64,000 nt of DNA from positions 36,038-100,037 of the forward strand of contig JBGSWL010000008.1 in the NCBI GenBank assembly GCA_041752455.1. Reading direction: 5' to 3'. Below the pieces are notes generated by a model. That model ran no database searches and was not told the DNA's origin. It was given only the letters and a program-made list of their open reading frames with translations. The position numbers and the translations under genes are program-made. The stretch is from JBGSWL01 sp041752455 (GTDB lineage: Bacteria > Pseudomonadota > Alphaproteobacteria > Rhizobiales > Rhizobiaceae). Shown here piece by piece: positions 8,177 to 16,460 of this stretch. Each line of letters opens with the position of its first letter. The stretch's first letter is position 1.

Positions 8177-9397
8177 ATGAGACGTGTCGTCGTGACCGGA
8201 ATGGGTATCGTATCGTCAATCGGCGACGATGTCGGCGAGGTGCTGACATCGCTGCGCGAGGCGAAATCGGGGATCACGGTGGCGCAGGACTATGTCGATC
8301 TCGGCTTCCGTTGCCAGGTGTTCGGCGAACCGAAGCTTGACCCGTTCACCGTGCTGGACCGGCGCGAATCGCGGTTTCTGGCGCGCGGATCGGCCTGGAA
8401 CTTCGTTGCCATGCGTCAGGCCATTGCCGACGCCGGTTTGAGCGAGGACGAGATCAGCAACGAACGCACCGGCATCGTCATGGGCTCGGGTGGCCCGTCG
8501 ACCCGCACTGTGTTCGACGCTGCGGTCCTGACGCAAGCAAACAAGAGCCCCAAGCGCATCGGACCGTTTGCGGTGCCAAAAGCGATGTCGTCGACCGCAT
8601 CGGCCACACTCGCAACGCCGTTCCACATCAAGGGCGTCAATTATTCGATTTCGTCGGCCTGCGCGACATCGAACCACTGCATCGGCAATGCTTACGAGCT
8701 GATCCAGTGGGGAAAGCAGGACATGATGTTTGCCGGCGGATCGGAAGATCTGGACTGGACGATGTCGAACCTGTTCGATGCGATGGGCGCGATGTCGAGC
8801 AAGTTCAATGCAACGCCGCAGGTCGCTTCGCGCGCCTATGACGTCAACCGCGACGGGTTCGTCATTGCCGGTGGCGCCGGTGTGCTGGTGCTGGAAGAAC
8901 TCGATCATGCCAAGGCGCGCGGCGCCAAGATCTATGGCGAGATCGTCGGCTATGGCGCGACTTCGGATGGCTATGACATGGTCGCCCCGTCCGGCGAAGG
9001 CGCGGTGCGCTGCATGCGCATGGCACTGGCCACCACCAACGGGACGATCACCTACATCAACACGCACGGCACCTCGACGCCGGTTGGCGACCAACGCGAA
9101 ATGGATGCGATCCGCACCGTCTTCGGCGACGACATCCCGACAATTTCCTCGACCAAGTCGCTGACCGGCCATTCGCTGGGCGCGACCGGCGTCCAGGAAG
9201 CGATCTATTCGCTGCTGATGATGGAGAACAACTTCATCTGCGAAAGCGCGCATATCGAAGAACTGGACCCGGCCTTCGAAGGCATGCCGATCGCGCGCGA
9301 GCGCATCGATGGCGTCGAATTCGACATTGCGCTGTCGAACTCGTTCGGCTTTGGCGGAACCAATGCAACGCTGGCATTCCAGCGCTATCGCGGCTGA
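8177..9397 (+). CDS. fabB: 3-oxoacyl-ACP synthase I
   Basis: FabB is the condensing enzyme that elongates cis-3-decenoyl-ACP made by FabA. The 406-residue thiolase-fold protein has the Cys-His-His triad: Cys162 in SSACATSNHCIG, His in NTHGTSTPVGD and His in LTGHSLGATG. The ribosome site AAGGATG lies just before the ATG. Its position between fabA and fabI supports assignment to FabB rather than FabF. Confidence 0.97.
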   Translation: MRRVVVTGMGIVSSIGDDVGEVLTSLREAKSGITVAQDYVDLGFRCQVFGEPKLDPFTVLDRRESRFLARGSAWNFVAMRQAIADAGLSEDEISNERTGIVMGSGGPSTRTVFDAAVLTQANKSPKRIGPFAVPKAMSSTASATLATPFHIKGVNYSISSACATSNHCIGNAYELIQWGKQDMMFAGGSEDLDWTMSNLFDAMGAMSSKFNATPQVASRAYDVNRDGFVIAGGAGVLVLEELDHAKARGAKIYGEIVGYGATSDGYDMVAPSGEGAVRCMRMALATTNGTITYINTHGTSTPVGDQREMDAIRTVFGDDIPTISSTKSLTGHSLGATGVQEAIYSLLMMENNFICESAHIEELDPAFEGMPIARERIDGVEFDIALSNSFGFGGTNATLAFQRYRG

Positions 9398-9425
9398 CAA
9401 TCCGCAAGACAACAAGGAACTGGCG

Positions 9426-10235
9426 ATGAACCCAGTCATGCACGGCAAGCGCGGCCTCATCATGGGCGTGGCAAATGACCACTCGATCGCCTGGGGCATT
9501 GCGCGCACGCTCGCGGCCCACGGCGCACAGATGGCGTTCACCTATCAGGGCGAGGCGCTCGGAAAGCGCGTGACGCCGCTCGCTGCCGAGGTCGGGTCTG
9601 ACATTGTCCTGCCCTGCGACGTGGAGGATGCCGATTCAGTTGCTGCCGTGTTCGAGGTCCTGAAAGAGAAGTGGGGAACGCTGGACTTCGTGGTGCATGC
9701 GATCGGATTCTCGGACAAGAACGAACTCAAGGGCCGCTTCATCGACAAGACGACACGCGCCAATTTCGTGCGGACCATGGTCATCTCTGCACACTCCTTT
9801 ACGGAGGTCGCCCAGCATGCGGCGCCGATGATGAATGCGGGCGGGTCCCTGCTGACGCTGACCTATGGCGGGTCGACGCGCGTGATGCCGAACTACAATG
9901 TCATGGGCGTTGCAAAGGCCGCGCTCGAAGCGATCACGCGCTATCTTGCGGCCGATCTCGGTGAGGACGGCATTCGCGTCAATGCGATTTCCGCTGGCCC
10001 CATGCGGACGCTGGCCGGTGCCGGGATCGGCGATGCACGCGCGATGTTCAGCTACCAGCAGCGCAATGCGCCGCTGCGCCGGACCGTGACGCTCGACGAG
10101 GTGGGCGGCTCAGCGCTGTATTTGTTGTCAGACCTGTCGGGCGGCGTGACCGGTGAAATCCACTACGTCGACAGCGGCTACAACATCATTTCGATGCCGC
10201 GGCTGGAAGAGTTGCAACGTACTGACAACGGCTGA
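9426..10235 (+). CDS. fabI: Enoyl-ACP reductase (NADH)
   Basis: FabI catalyses the last step of each fatty-acid elongation cycle, reducing enoyl-ACP with NADH; it is the triclosan target class. The 269-residue SDR-type protein has the FabI cofactor motif GVANDHSIAWGIA instead of the classical SDR glycine motif, and the Tyr-x6-Lys pair Tyr157/Lys164 (NYNVMGVAK). ATG 9426 follows AAGGAAC. It is the third gene after fabA-fabB and is followed by a strong terminator. Confidence 0.97.
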   Translation: MNPVMHGKRGLIMGVANDHSIAWGIARTLAAHGAQMAFTYQGEALGKRVTPLAAEVGSDIVLPCDVEDADSVAAVFEVLKEKWGTLDFVVHAIGFSDKNELKGRFIDKTTRANFVRTMVISAHSFTEVAQHAAPMMNAGGSLLTLTYGGSTRVMPNYNVMGVAKAALEAITRYLAADLGEDGIRVNAISAGPMRTLAGAGIGDARAMFSYQQRNAPLRRTVTLDEVGGSALYLLSDLSGGVTGEIHYVDSGYNIISMPRLEELQRTDNG

Positions 10236-10258
10236 AAAACCGGGTTCACGGTTTTTTT
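10235..10258 (+). terminator. Rho-independent terminator after fabI
   Basis: A perfect 8-bp stem, AAAAACCG (10235-10242) with CGGTTTTT (10249-10256), has loop GGTTCA and runs into a T-tract. It begins at the last base of the fabI stop codon and should end the fabA-fabB-fabI transcript. Confidence 0.85.
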
Positions 10259-10296
10259 GTGATTTGTGCGCTAGTGTCTGTCTCCAAGAGGGCGAC

Positions 10297-11853
10297 ATGA
10301 CAGCGGCCAATACAGTTCAGCGTACGCAGCTATTTCGCGCAATGACCATTGTCGCAAGTGGTTTCGGCGCTGCCATGCTTGCGCTCTGGGCACTTGATCT
10401 GATGGGCGTCACGGTCGGCAGCGTGTCCGACAGCGCAATCTTCGGTTCAGTCGTGCTTGGCCTTGCCGCACTTGCCGGCGCCGGCTCCGCCCACGCCTAT
10501 TTTGCCGGAACCGACGACACCGTCAGCGCCTATGATGCGCAGTTCCGGATTGACGAGGTCACAGGCCTCTTGTCGAAAGCCGGCCTGATTGATGCGGTCA
10601 ACACGCCGCTCGCCGAACACCGCCCGGGCCCGGGACAAAAGCGCTTCCTCGTCAGCCTCGACTTCGGTTCGCTCAAGGAAATCAACGAGACCTATGGCGA
10701 AGACACTGGCGACGCATTGCTGCGCGTTTTTGCCGACCGGTTGCGCCGGATCGTCGGCAATGCCGGTCCGATCGGACGCAGCAGCGGCGGCGAGTTTGTC
10801 GTTGTCGTTAATGTCGAAGACAATCAGCGGGAGCTTCGCGCTGCGGTCGAAGCGCTTCTCGGCGTCATGGCACTGCCGGTCCGCATCGGGGCAGCTTCGC
10901 ACTCGGTGTTCTGGAATGCCGGGGTTGCCGAAATCCATGATGGCGAACTGGCGCTGGACAAGGTCATGCGCTCCGCAAACCTCGCGCGCACCAACGCAAA
11001 CGCTGCCGGACGCGGAACCTGGTCGATCTACCACCCGGAGATGAGCCAGCTTGCAGCCTATCGTCGCTGGATCGAAACCGAATTGCATCAGGCGCTCAAG
11101 CGCAACGAGTTGTTCCTCAACTATCAACCGAAGGTACGCGCCACCACCGGCGAGATCGTCGGCTTCGAGGCACTGCTGCGCTGGACGCACCATGCCAAGG
11201 GTATCATACCGCCGGCCGAGTTCATTCCGGTCGCTGAATCCTGCGGCCTGATCCACCAGATCGGAGACTGGGTGCTGAACCAGGTTTGCGAAGACCTCAG
11301 CCGCCTGCCGGTCAGTGTTCCGGTTTCGGCGAACGTTTCGCCAGCGCAGATCGACAGCGACGACTTTTCAAGGAAGCTCGAAATCCTTCTGCAGAACCAT
11401 GATGTCCAGCCAGGACGCCTGGAGATCGAAATCACGGAATCCCTGCTGATCCAGCGCAGCGCCCGCACCCGCAAGATCCTTGCCGATATCCGCAAGCTCG
11501 GCGTTCTCTTGGCAATCGATGACTTCGGTACCGGTTATTCCAACCTGTCAACGCTGGCAGAGATCGAGTTCCACACGCTGAAGGTCGACCGTTCGTTCGT
11601 TGAACGCCTCGGAAGCCGCGCAGCGGCCGGTACGATGATTTCGACCGTTGTCGGCATGGCGCGCTCGCTGAATGCCGAGGTTGTTGCCGAGGGCGTCGAA
11701 ACCAAGGAGCAGGTCATCCTGCTGCAAGCGGCCGGCTGCAACATCATGCAGGGCTATTATTTCGGCAAGCCGGCGCTGCTGGCGACCATCCTTGACGACT
11801 ATGACAACGGTGAGCGAGCGGACGCGTTGTCGCCCGTGGCAGCCTTCGCCTGA
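10297..11853 (+). CDS. Membrane GGDEF/EAL protein, probable c-di-GMP phosphodiesterase
   Basis: The 518-residue protein has two N-terminal membrane helices (about 14-36 and 45-66), a GGDEF-type domain (about 85-240) and an EAL domain (about 255-505). The GGDEF active site is degenerate, reading SGGEF at residues 163-167, so cyclase activity is unlikely. The EAL domain keeps its catalytic set: EAL at 291-293, NVSPAQ, EITES, DDFGTGYSNL, LKVDRSF and AEGVET. I infer that it hydrolyses c-di-GMP and may use the degenerate domain as a GTP sensor. ATG 10297 follows AAGAGGGCG. It starts just after the fabI terminator and is probably transcribed alone. Confidence 0.88.
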   Translation: MTAANTVQRTQLFRAMTIVASGFGAAMLALWALDLMGVTVGSVSDSAIFGSVVLGLAALAGAGSAHAYFAGTDDTVSAYDAQFRIDEVTGLLSKAGLIDAVNTPLAEHRPGPGQKRFLVSLDFGSLKEINETYGEDTGDALLRVFADRLRRIVGNAGPIGRSSGGEFVVVVNVEDNQRELRAAVEALLGVMALPVRIGAASHSVFWNAGVAEIHDGELALDKVMRSANLARTNANAAGRGTWSIYHPEMSQLAAYRRWIETELHQALKRNELFLNYQPKVRATTGEIVGFEALLRWTHHAKGIIPPAEFIPVAESCGLIHQIGDWVLNQVCEDLSRLPVSVPVSANVSPAQIDSDDFSRKLEILLQNHDVQPGRLEIEITESLLIQRSARTRKILADIRKLGVLLAIDDFGTGYSNLSTLAEIEFHTLKVDRSFVERLGSRAAAGTMISTVVGMARSLNAEVVAEGVETKEQVILLQAAGCNIMQGYYFGKPALLATILDDYDNGERADALSPVAAFA

Positions 11854-11861
11854 CACGAGGC

Positions 11862-12893
11862 CTAGCGCGCAATCGCCTCGATCACCTTGTAGGCCGTATC
11901 TTCCGCCAGCATGTTGACCTGTGAAAAGCCTGCGCCAAGGTCACTCGCGTAAGGCAGGTGCCGGTTTGCGACCAGCAGCAGCCGCCCGCGCGCCACGAGC
12001 GCACGACGCGCCGCAGCAATGAAGGCAAGGCCTATATCGGGTTCGCCCTTGCGCCCACGGTGAAATGGCGGGTTCATGATGATGGTGTCGAAACGCCCCG
12101 CCTGCGGCTCGCGGGTGATGTCGCACCACAGCGTTTCCAGTTGGGTTGTCGCCGCGCACAGCGGGCTGACATTGGCGTGCGCATGTACCAGTGCCCTCGC
12201 CGATGCATCGATCAGCGTGAGGCTTGCCGGACGGTGCTTCTCGAGCAAGCGCGCCGACAGGTAACCCCAGCCGCAGCCGAAATCGGCAATGCGACCGGCA
12301 AGGCGCGCCGCCGGCATTGCATCGATGACAACGGCCAGCATGAGCGAGGCAGGGTCCGGATGATCGGCGCTGAACAGGCCGGCCTCGGCGCTAAAACCAG
12401 GCGCAGGCATTGTCGCAATTTCGTGCCAGGCCGAGAAAAGATCGGGCGATGCGGCAAAGGTGAAGGCGGTCGCGTGGTGCTTGGCGTGGCTGCCCAGAAT
12501 TTCGGTGTGACCGGCGATCCGCTTGCGCAGCGAGGCGATGCCGAGGTCCTTTTCACCGGAGATGATCACCGGCGCACCGGCCTTTGCCTTCTGGCATGCG
12601 ATGGCGGCATAGGCTTCGTTCAGGCGGCGGTGCTTGCCAGCGAGGACGAGAACGGCATCAAAGGGCGGCGTGCCAGCGGGAATGTCCGCGAGGTCGGCAA
12701 CTGCCGACATTCCAGCAGCAGCCAGATCGAGAACGTCTGGCCGGAACTCCTGGACAGAAGTCAGCCTCGGGCCAAGCGCGGCCAGATCGCGCTGCGGGCG
12801 TGCATTGAGAAACAACACACGCCCGTTGTCCATCGCATCTGGTGCCTCGGCAGCAAGCGCCAGCGCGAGTGTCTCTACCGATCCGTCTTTCAT
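11862..12893 (-). CDS. RsmC-like class I SAM-dependent methyltransferase
   Basis: The 343-residue protein has an N-terminal domain with a degenerate Rossmann fold and a C-terminal methyltransferase domain. The SAM-binding motif is GRIADFGCGWGYLSARLLE, and the catalytic motif NPPF (IIMNPPFHRG) is typical of enzymes that methylate exocyclic amino groups of guanine or adenine. The two-domain layout and length fit 16S rRNA m2G1207 methyltransferase RsmC or its relatives. ATG 12893 follows GGAAAG. It lies downstream of pnp on the same strand. Confidence 0.82.
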   Translation of the reverse strand: MKDGSVETLALALAAEAPDAMDNGRVLFLNARPQRDLAALGPRLTSVQEFRPDVLDLAAAGMSAVADLADIPAGTPPFDAVLVLAGKHRRLNEAYAAIACQKAKAGAPVIISGEKDLGIASLRKRIAGHTEILGSHAKHHATAFTFAASPDLFSAWHEIATMPAPGFSAEAGLFSADHPDPASLMLAVVIDAMPAARLAGRIADFGCGWGYLSARLLEKHRPASLTLIDASARALVHAHANVSPLCAATTQLETLWCDITREPQAGRFDTIIMNPPFHRGRKGEPDIGLAFIAAARRALVARGRLLLVANRHLPYASDLGAGFSQVNMLAEDTAYKVIEAIAR

Positions 12894-12921
12894 GTCGTCT
12901 TTCCGGTTTCCTCGAATGGCA

Positions 12922-12943
12922 AACGGGGCCAGAAGGCCCCGTT
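12922..12943 (-). terminator. Hairpin downstream of pnp
   Basis: A perfect 9-bp GC-rich stem (AACGGGGCC / GGCCCCGTT) with a 4-nt loop lies 73 bases after the pnp stop. Only a short T-run follows on the minus strand, so it may be a weak terminator or an mRNA 3' stabiliser before the RsmC-like gene. Confidence 0.55.
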
Positions 12944-13015
12944 GCTCTACGCGCTGCAATCCAAGCAGGCGTGTGATGGTGCGCCGGACCGTTTGCTCGA
13001 TCCGGACAAAATTGA

Positions 13016-15148
13016 TCAGGCGTCAGCCTTTTCGCCGCCAGCCAGTTCCTGGCCGGTTTCCTGATCGACAACCTTCATCGAGAGGCGAACCTTGCCGCGC
13101 TCGTCAAAGCCCATCAGCTTGACCCAGACCTTCTGGCCTTCCTTCACCACATCCGACGTCTTGGCGACGCGGTCACCGGCCAGCTGCGAGATGTGCACGA
13201 GGCCGTCCTTGGGACCGAAGAAGTTGACGAAGGCGCCGAAATCAGCGGTCTTGACGACCGTGCCCTGGTAGATCGCGCCGACTTCAGGCTCGGCAACAAT
13301 CGTATGGATCCAATGGCGGGCCGCTTCGATCTCCTTGGCCGACGACGAGGCGATCTTCACGGTGCCATCGTCTTCGATGTTGATCTTGGCACCGGTCTTT
13401 TCGACGATCTCGCGGATCACCTTGCCGCCCGAACCGATGACATCGCGGATCTTGTCAACCGGGATGTGCATCACTTCGATGCGCGGCGCAAACTCGCCGA
13501 GCTGGTCGCGCGAGGTGGTAAGCGCCTTGGCCATCTCGCCGAGGATGTGGATACGCCCACCCTTGGCCTGGTCGAGGGCGACCTTCATGATCTCCTCGGT
13601 GATGCCCATGATCTTGATGTCCATCTGCAGCGAGGTGATGCCGTTGGCAGTGCCTGCAACCTTGAAGTCCATGTCGCCGAGATGATCTTCATCGCCCAGA
13701 ATGTCGGAGAGGACGGCGAATTCGTCGCCTTCCTTGATCAGACCCATGGCGATACCGGCAACCGAGGCCTTGAGCGGTACACCGGCATCCATCAGCGCCA
13801 GCGAGGTGCCGCAGACGGTTGCCATCGACGACGAGCCGTTGGACTCGGTGATTTCCGACACGATGCGCAGCGTGTAGGGGAACTCTTCCGGCGCCGGCAG
13901 CATCGGGTGGACAGCGCGCCATGCGAGCTTGCCATGGCCGATTTCGCGGCGACCGGGCGAGCCCATGCGACCAGCTTCACCGACCGAATAGGGCGGGAAG
14001 TTGTAGTGCAGCATGAAGCTTTCCTTGTAGGTGCCGGTCAGGCTGTCGACATACTGCTCGTCTTCGCCGGTACCGAGGGTGGCAACGACCAGCGCCTGCG
14101 TTTCGCCGCGGGTGAAGATCGCCGAACCGTGGGTGCGCGGCAGGACGCCGACTTCCGCAACGATCTGGCGGACCGTCGAAAGGTCGCGGCCGTCGATACG
14201 GGTGCCGGTCTTCAGGATGTTGCCGCGAACGACCTTGGCCTGGAGTTCCTTGAACACCGAGCCGATCTTTTCAGCAGACCAGACGGGGTTTTCGGCGCCT
14301 TCCGGCATCAGGGTCGCATAGACCTTCTTCTTGGCGGCATCGACGGCGCCATAACGGGCCTGCTTGTCGATGATCTTGTAGGCTTCCGAGAGTTCGTCGG
14401 AAATCAGGCCGGACATCGTTGCTTCGAGTTCCGACAGGTCTTCCGGCTGGAAGTCGCGCGGCTCCTTGGCGGCAACTTCTGCCAGCGAGATGATCGCCTT
14501 GATCACCGGCTGGAAAGCGCGGTGGCCGAACATGACAGCACCGAGCATGGTGTCTTCGTCAAGTTCCTGGGCTTCCGATTCCACCATCAGAACGGCTTCG
14601 TCCGTGCCGGCGACGACGAGGTCGAGGACGCTTTCGTCCATCTCGTCAACATGCGGGTTGAGGACGTATTCGCCGTTGATATGGCCGACGCGGGCAGCGC
14701 CGATCGGGCCCATGAACGGTACGCCCGACAGGGTGAGCGCAGCCGAAGTGCCGATCATCGCGACGATATCCGGATCGTTTTCAAGGTCGTGCTGCAGCAC
14801 GGTGATGACGACCTGCGTCTCGTTCTTGTAGCCTTCGACGAACAGCGGGCGGATCGGGCGGTCGATCAGGCGGCAGACCAGCGTTTCCTTTTCCGACGGA
14901 CGGCCTTCGCGCTTGAAGAAGCCGCCCGGAATCTTGCCGGCGGCGAACGCCTTTTCCTGGTAGTTGACGGTCAGCGGGAAGAAGTCCTGGCCCGGCTTGG
15001 CGGATTTGGCCGAGACGACGGTCGCCAGAACGACGGTTTCGCCGTAGGTGACCAGCACGGCGGCATCAGCCTGGCGTGCGATCTTGCCGGTTTCGAGGAT
15101 GAGCGGACGGCCGCCCCATTCCAGCTCGACCTTGTGGTGTTCAAACAT
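13016..15148 (-). CDS. pnp: Polynucleotide phosphorylase
   Basis: PNPase is a phosphorolytic 3'-5' exoribonuclease and a core part of RNA decay. The 710-residue product has two RNase PH domains joined by a helical linker, a KH domain (IPVDKIRDVIGSGGKVIREI) and a C-terminal S1 domain (GAIYQGTVVKTADFGAFVNF). The active-site region SMATVCGTSLALMDAG is intact. ATG 15148 follows AAAGGACAAG and begins MFEHHKVELEWGG. It follows rpsO on the same strand, but a terminator and a structured leader separate them. Confidence 0.98.
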   Translation of the reverse strand: MFEHHKVELEWGGRPLILETGKIARQADAAVLVTYGETVVLATVVSAKSAKPGQDFFPLTVNYQEKAFAAGKIPGGFFKREGRPSEKETLVCRLIDRPIRPLFVEGYKNETQVVITVLQHDLENDPDIVAMIGTSAALTLSGVPFMGPIGAARVGHINGEYVLNPHVDEMDESVLDLVVAGTDEAVLMVESEAQELDEDTMLGAVMFGHRAFQPVIKAIISLAEVAAKEPRDFQPEDLSELEATMSGLISDELSEAYKIIDKQARYGAVDAAKKKVYATLMPEGAENPVWSAEKIGSVFKELQAKVVRGNILKTGTRIDGRDLSTVRQIVAEVGVLPRTHGSAIFTRGETQALVVATLGTGEDEQYVDSLTGTYKESFMLHYNFPPYSVGEAGRMGSPGRREIGHGKLAWRAVHPMLPAPEEFPYTLRIVSEITESNGSSSMATVCGTSLALMDAGVPLKASVAGIAMGLIKEGDEFAVLSDILGDEDHLGDMDFKVAGTANGITSLQMDIKIMGITEEIMKVALDQAKGGRIHILGEMAKALTTSRDQLGEFAPRIEVMHIPVDKIRDVIGSGGKVIREIVEKTGAKINIEDDGTVKIASSSAKEIEAARHWIHTIVAEPEVGAIYQGTVVKTADFGAFVNFFGPKDGLVHISQLAGDRVAKTSDVVKEGQKVWVKLMGFDERGKVRLSMKVVDQETGQELAGGEKADA

Positions 15149-15238
15149 GTCTTGTCCTTTGTTTGCAGACGTGGCGCCGCCGGCCGGAATGGCCGCGCGC
15201 CTGGCTTCAGTTCTTGAACCTGAGCCCGGGCAAGACGA

Positions 15239-15271
15239 CCGGGTGCTTGGCTGCGTGTGCCAAGCAACCGG
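15239..15271 (-). promoter_or_regulatory. Stable hairpin in the pnp leader
   Basis: On the minus strand TGCTTGGC pairs perfectly with GCCAAGCA around a 7-nt loop, and CCGG/CCGG extends the stem past one mismatch, giving 12 pairs. It ends about 90 bases before the pnp start. In E. coli the pnp leader forms an RNase III-cut hairpin used for autoregulation; a similar role here is inference. Confidence 0.5.
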
Positions 15272-15399
15272 CAATCCTGCCCCGGGTACCCAACTTCGTT
15301 TCAGGTTGCCGGTAGCGGACGCAAATCCGTACCGGCGGGGCCGGGCGACCGGGGCCTTGATGCATTCTTCCGAAGTGCGTCAACGCTCCGTTTCTTGTC

Positions 15400-15443
15400 G
15401 CAATTCCGGATGCAAAACCGGTATCGGCTTTCGCTGGAATTGC
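15400..15443 (-). repeat. Family palindrome, copy A (3' of rpsO)
   Basis: This is a 44-bp nested palindrome. Outer arms GCAATTCC (15400-15407) and GGAATTGC (15436-15443) pair perfectly. The inner arms are GCAAAA and TTTCGC with one mismatch, around a core containing ACCGGT. It lies 64 bases after the rpsO stop. Read on the minus strand it has the same orientation relative to its upstream gene as copies B and C. Confidence 0.8.
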
Positions 15444-15469
15444 TGTTGTCCCTTCGCCCGAAAGGGAAC

Positions 15470-15489
15470 GGGCGGCCCGAGGGCCGCCC
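15470..15489 (-). terminator. Rho-independent-like terminator of rpsO
   Basis: A perfect 9-bp GC stem (GGGCGGCCC with GGGCCGCCC on the minus strand, loop TC) is followed by GTTCCCTTTC. It starts 18 bases after the rpsO stop and should limit read-through into pnp. Confidence 0.7.
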
Positions 15490-15507
15490 GGAAGGCGTGT
15501 CAATCGA

Positions 15508-15777
15508 TCAGCGACGGATGCCCAGTTCACCAATGATTCTGGTGTAACGGCCCTCATCCTTGCGCTTGAGATAGTCGAGAAGGCCACGACGTGCCGAGAC
15601 CATCTTCAAAAGGCCGCGGCGGGAGTGGTTGTCCTTCTTGTGATCCTTGAAGTGACCCGTCAGATTGTTGATGCGCTCGGTGAGGATGGCCACCTGGACC
15701 TCCGGCGAACCGGTATCCCCTGCCTTGGTCGCATATTTCTGAATGAGTTCTGCCTTGCGCTCAGCAGTAATCGACAT
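15508..15777 (-). CDS. rpsO: 30S ribosomal protein S15
   Basis: S15 is a primary binding protein of the central domain of 16S rRNA. The 89-residue product has the standard length and sequence (MSITAERKAELIQKYATKAG, TGSPEVQVAILTERINNLTG, HSRRGLLKMVSARRGLLDYL). ATG 15777 follows AAAGGACATCCG. It has its own terminator. In most relatives truB lies directly upstream; here a GNAT gene and an aldehyde dehydrogenase intervene. Confidence 0.99.
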   Translation of the reverse strand: MSITAERKAELIQKYATKAGDTGSPEVQVAILTERINNLTGHFKDHKKDNHSRRGLLKMVSARRGLLDYLKRKDEGRYTRIIGELGIRR

Positions 15778-15916
15778 CGGATGTCCTTTCTTTTGACATG
15801 AAGGTTGATGGGAAGCCCGGGCCGGGATGTCGTCCAGCAGGGGCCGCTTGCGCTCAAAGAGTGCTGGCGGGCCTATAGGCCAAAAGCGGCAGAAGCGCAA
15901 ACGGTGATTTTTCCGG

Positions 15917-16378
15917 TCAGGCCAATGGCAGATACATGAAATACGAGTGCGGGTCCGGGCCATAGTCGGCAAACGGCCCGGCGTCGGCAAAACCGAAGGA
16001 CCGGTAGAGTTCCTGCGCCGGACGGAAATGATCGGTCTTGCCGGTTTCAAGCGACAGGCGCGTCAGTCCGCGTTTGCGGGCTTCTGCGATCAGATGTGTC
16101 AGCAACTGCCGGGCAATCCCCTCCCCGCGCCGCTCGGCCAGCGTGTGCATCGACTTGATCTCGCCAAGACCATCACCGTGATCCTTGAGCGCAATGCAGC
16201 CGACCAGCATTCCGGCATCCCATGCGGTCCAGAAACTGATTTCCGGCACACGCAGGCGGTCAATGTCCAGCGCGTAAACACTTTCGGCGGGCGTGATCGA
16301 ATGCATCAGGTCGAGGTGGCGCTGCAGCAGCGCCGCGATTTCCGGTCCGGTCAGATCGTCGAGCCTGATGTCGATCAC
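15917..16378 (-). CDS. GNAT-family N-acetyltransferase
   Basis: The 153-residue protein has the GNAT fold. The acetyl-CoA loop is RRGEGIARQLLTHLIAEARKRG and the conserved C-terminal part is LYRSFGFADAGPFADYGPDPHS. The family is known mainly from YafP/Atu-type proteins of unknown substrate. I chose GTG 16378 because it starts the conserved VIDIRLDDLTGPEI and has GGGG six bases upstream; TTG codons at 16381 and 16384 are alternatives. It lies between rpsO and an aldehyde dehydrogenase, both on the same strand. Confidence 0.8.
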   Translation of the reverse strand: MIDIRLDDLTGPEIAALLQRHLDLMHSITPAESVYALDIDRLRVPEISFWTAWDAGMLVGCIALKDHGDGLGEIKSMHTLAERRGEGIARQLLTHLIAEARKRGLTRLSLETGKTDHFRPAQELYRSFGFADAGPFADYGPDPHSYFMYLPLA

Positions 16379-16415
16379 CAACAACCCCTACCCAGATGCT
16401 TCGCTTTCTTTCTGC

Positions 16416-16459
16416 GCAATCCCGGACGCGAAACCGGTGCCCACTTTCGCTGGGATTGC
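16416..16459 (-). repeat. Family palindrome, copy B (3' of aldehyde dehydrogenase)
   Basis: Outer arms GCAATCCC (16416-16423) and GGGATTGC (16452-16459) pair perfectly. Inner arms GCGAAA and TTTCGC also pair perfectly, around a CCGGTGCCCAC core. The repeat ends one base from the aldehyde dehydrogenase stop codon (16461), so it forms the immediate 3' end of that transcript. Confidence 0.85.
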
Positions 16460-16460
16460 T

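Larger units (their letters stand above)
15149..15507 (-). other. rpsO-pnp intergenic region and pnp leader
   Basis: These 359 bases hold no gene. In minus-strand order they contain the rpsO terminator (15470-15489), one copy of the family palindrome (15400-15443), a CCGGTA...TACCGG hairpin (15309-15335) and a strong hairpin (15239-15271), then the pnp ribosome site. A TTGACG near 15380 on the minus strand is a weak -35 candidate without a good -10. Confidence 0.6.

Noticed and set aside
13193..15217. A 674-codon open frame antisense to pnp
   Set aside because: It is a shadow of GC-rich codon use in pnp; it has no recognisable domain, and pnp has full family motifs and a good ribosome site.
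16416..16459. Rho-independent terminator after the aldehyde dehydrogenase
   Set aside because: The stem is strong but no T-run follows, and the same sequence recurs elsewhere as a repeat, so it is annotated as a family palindrome.
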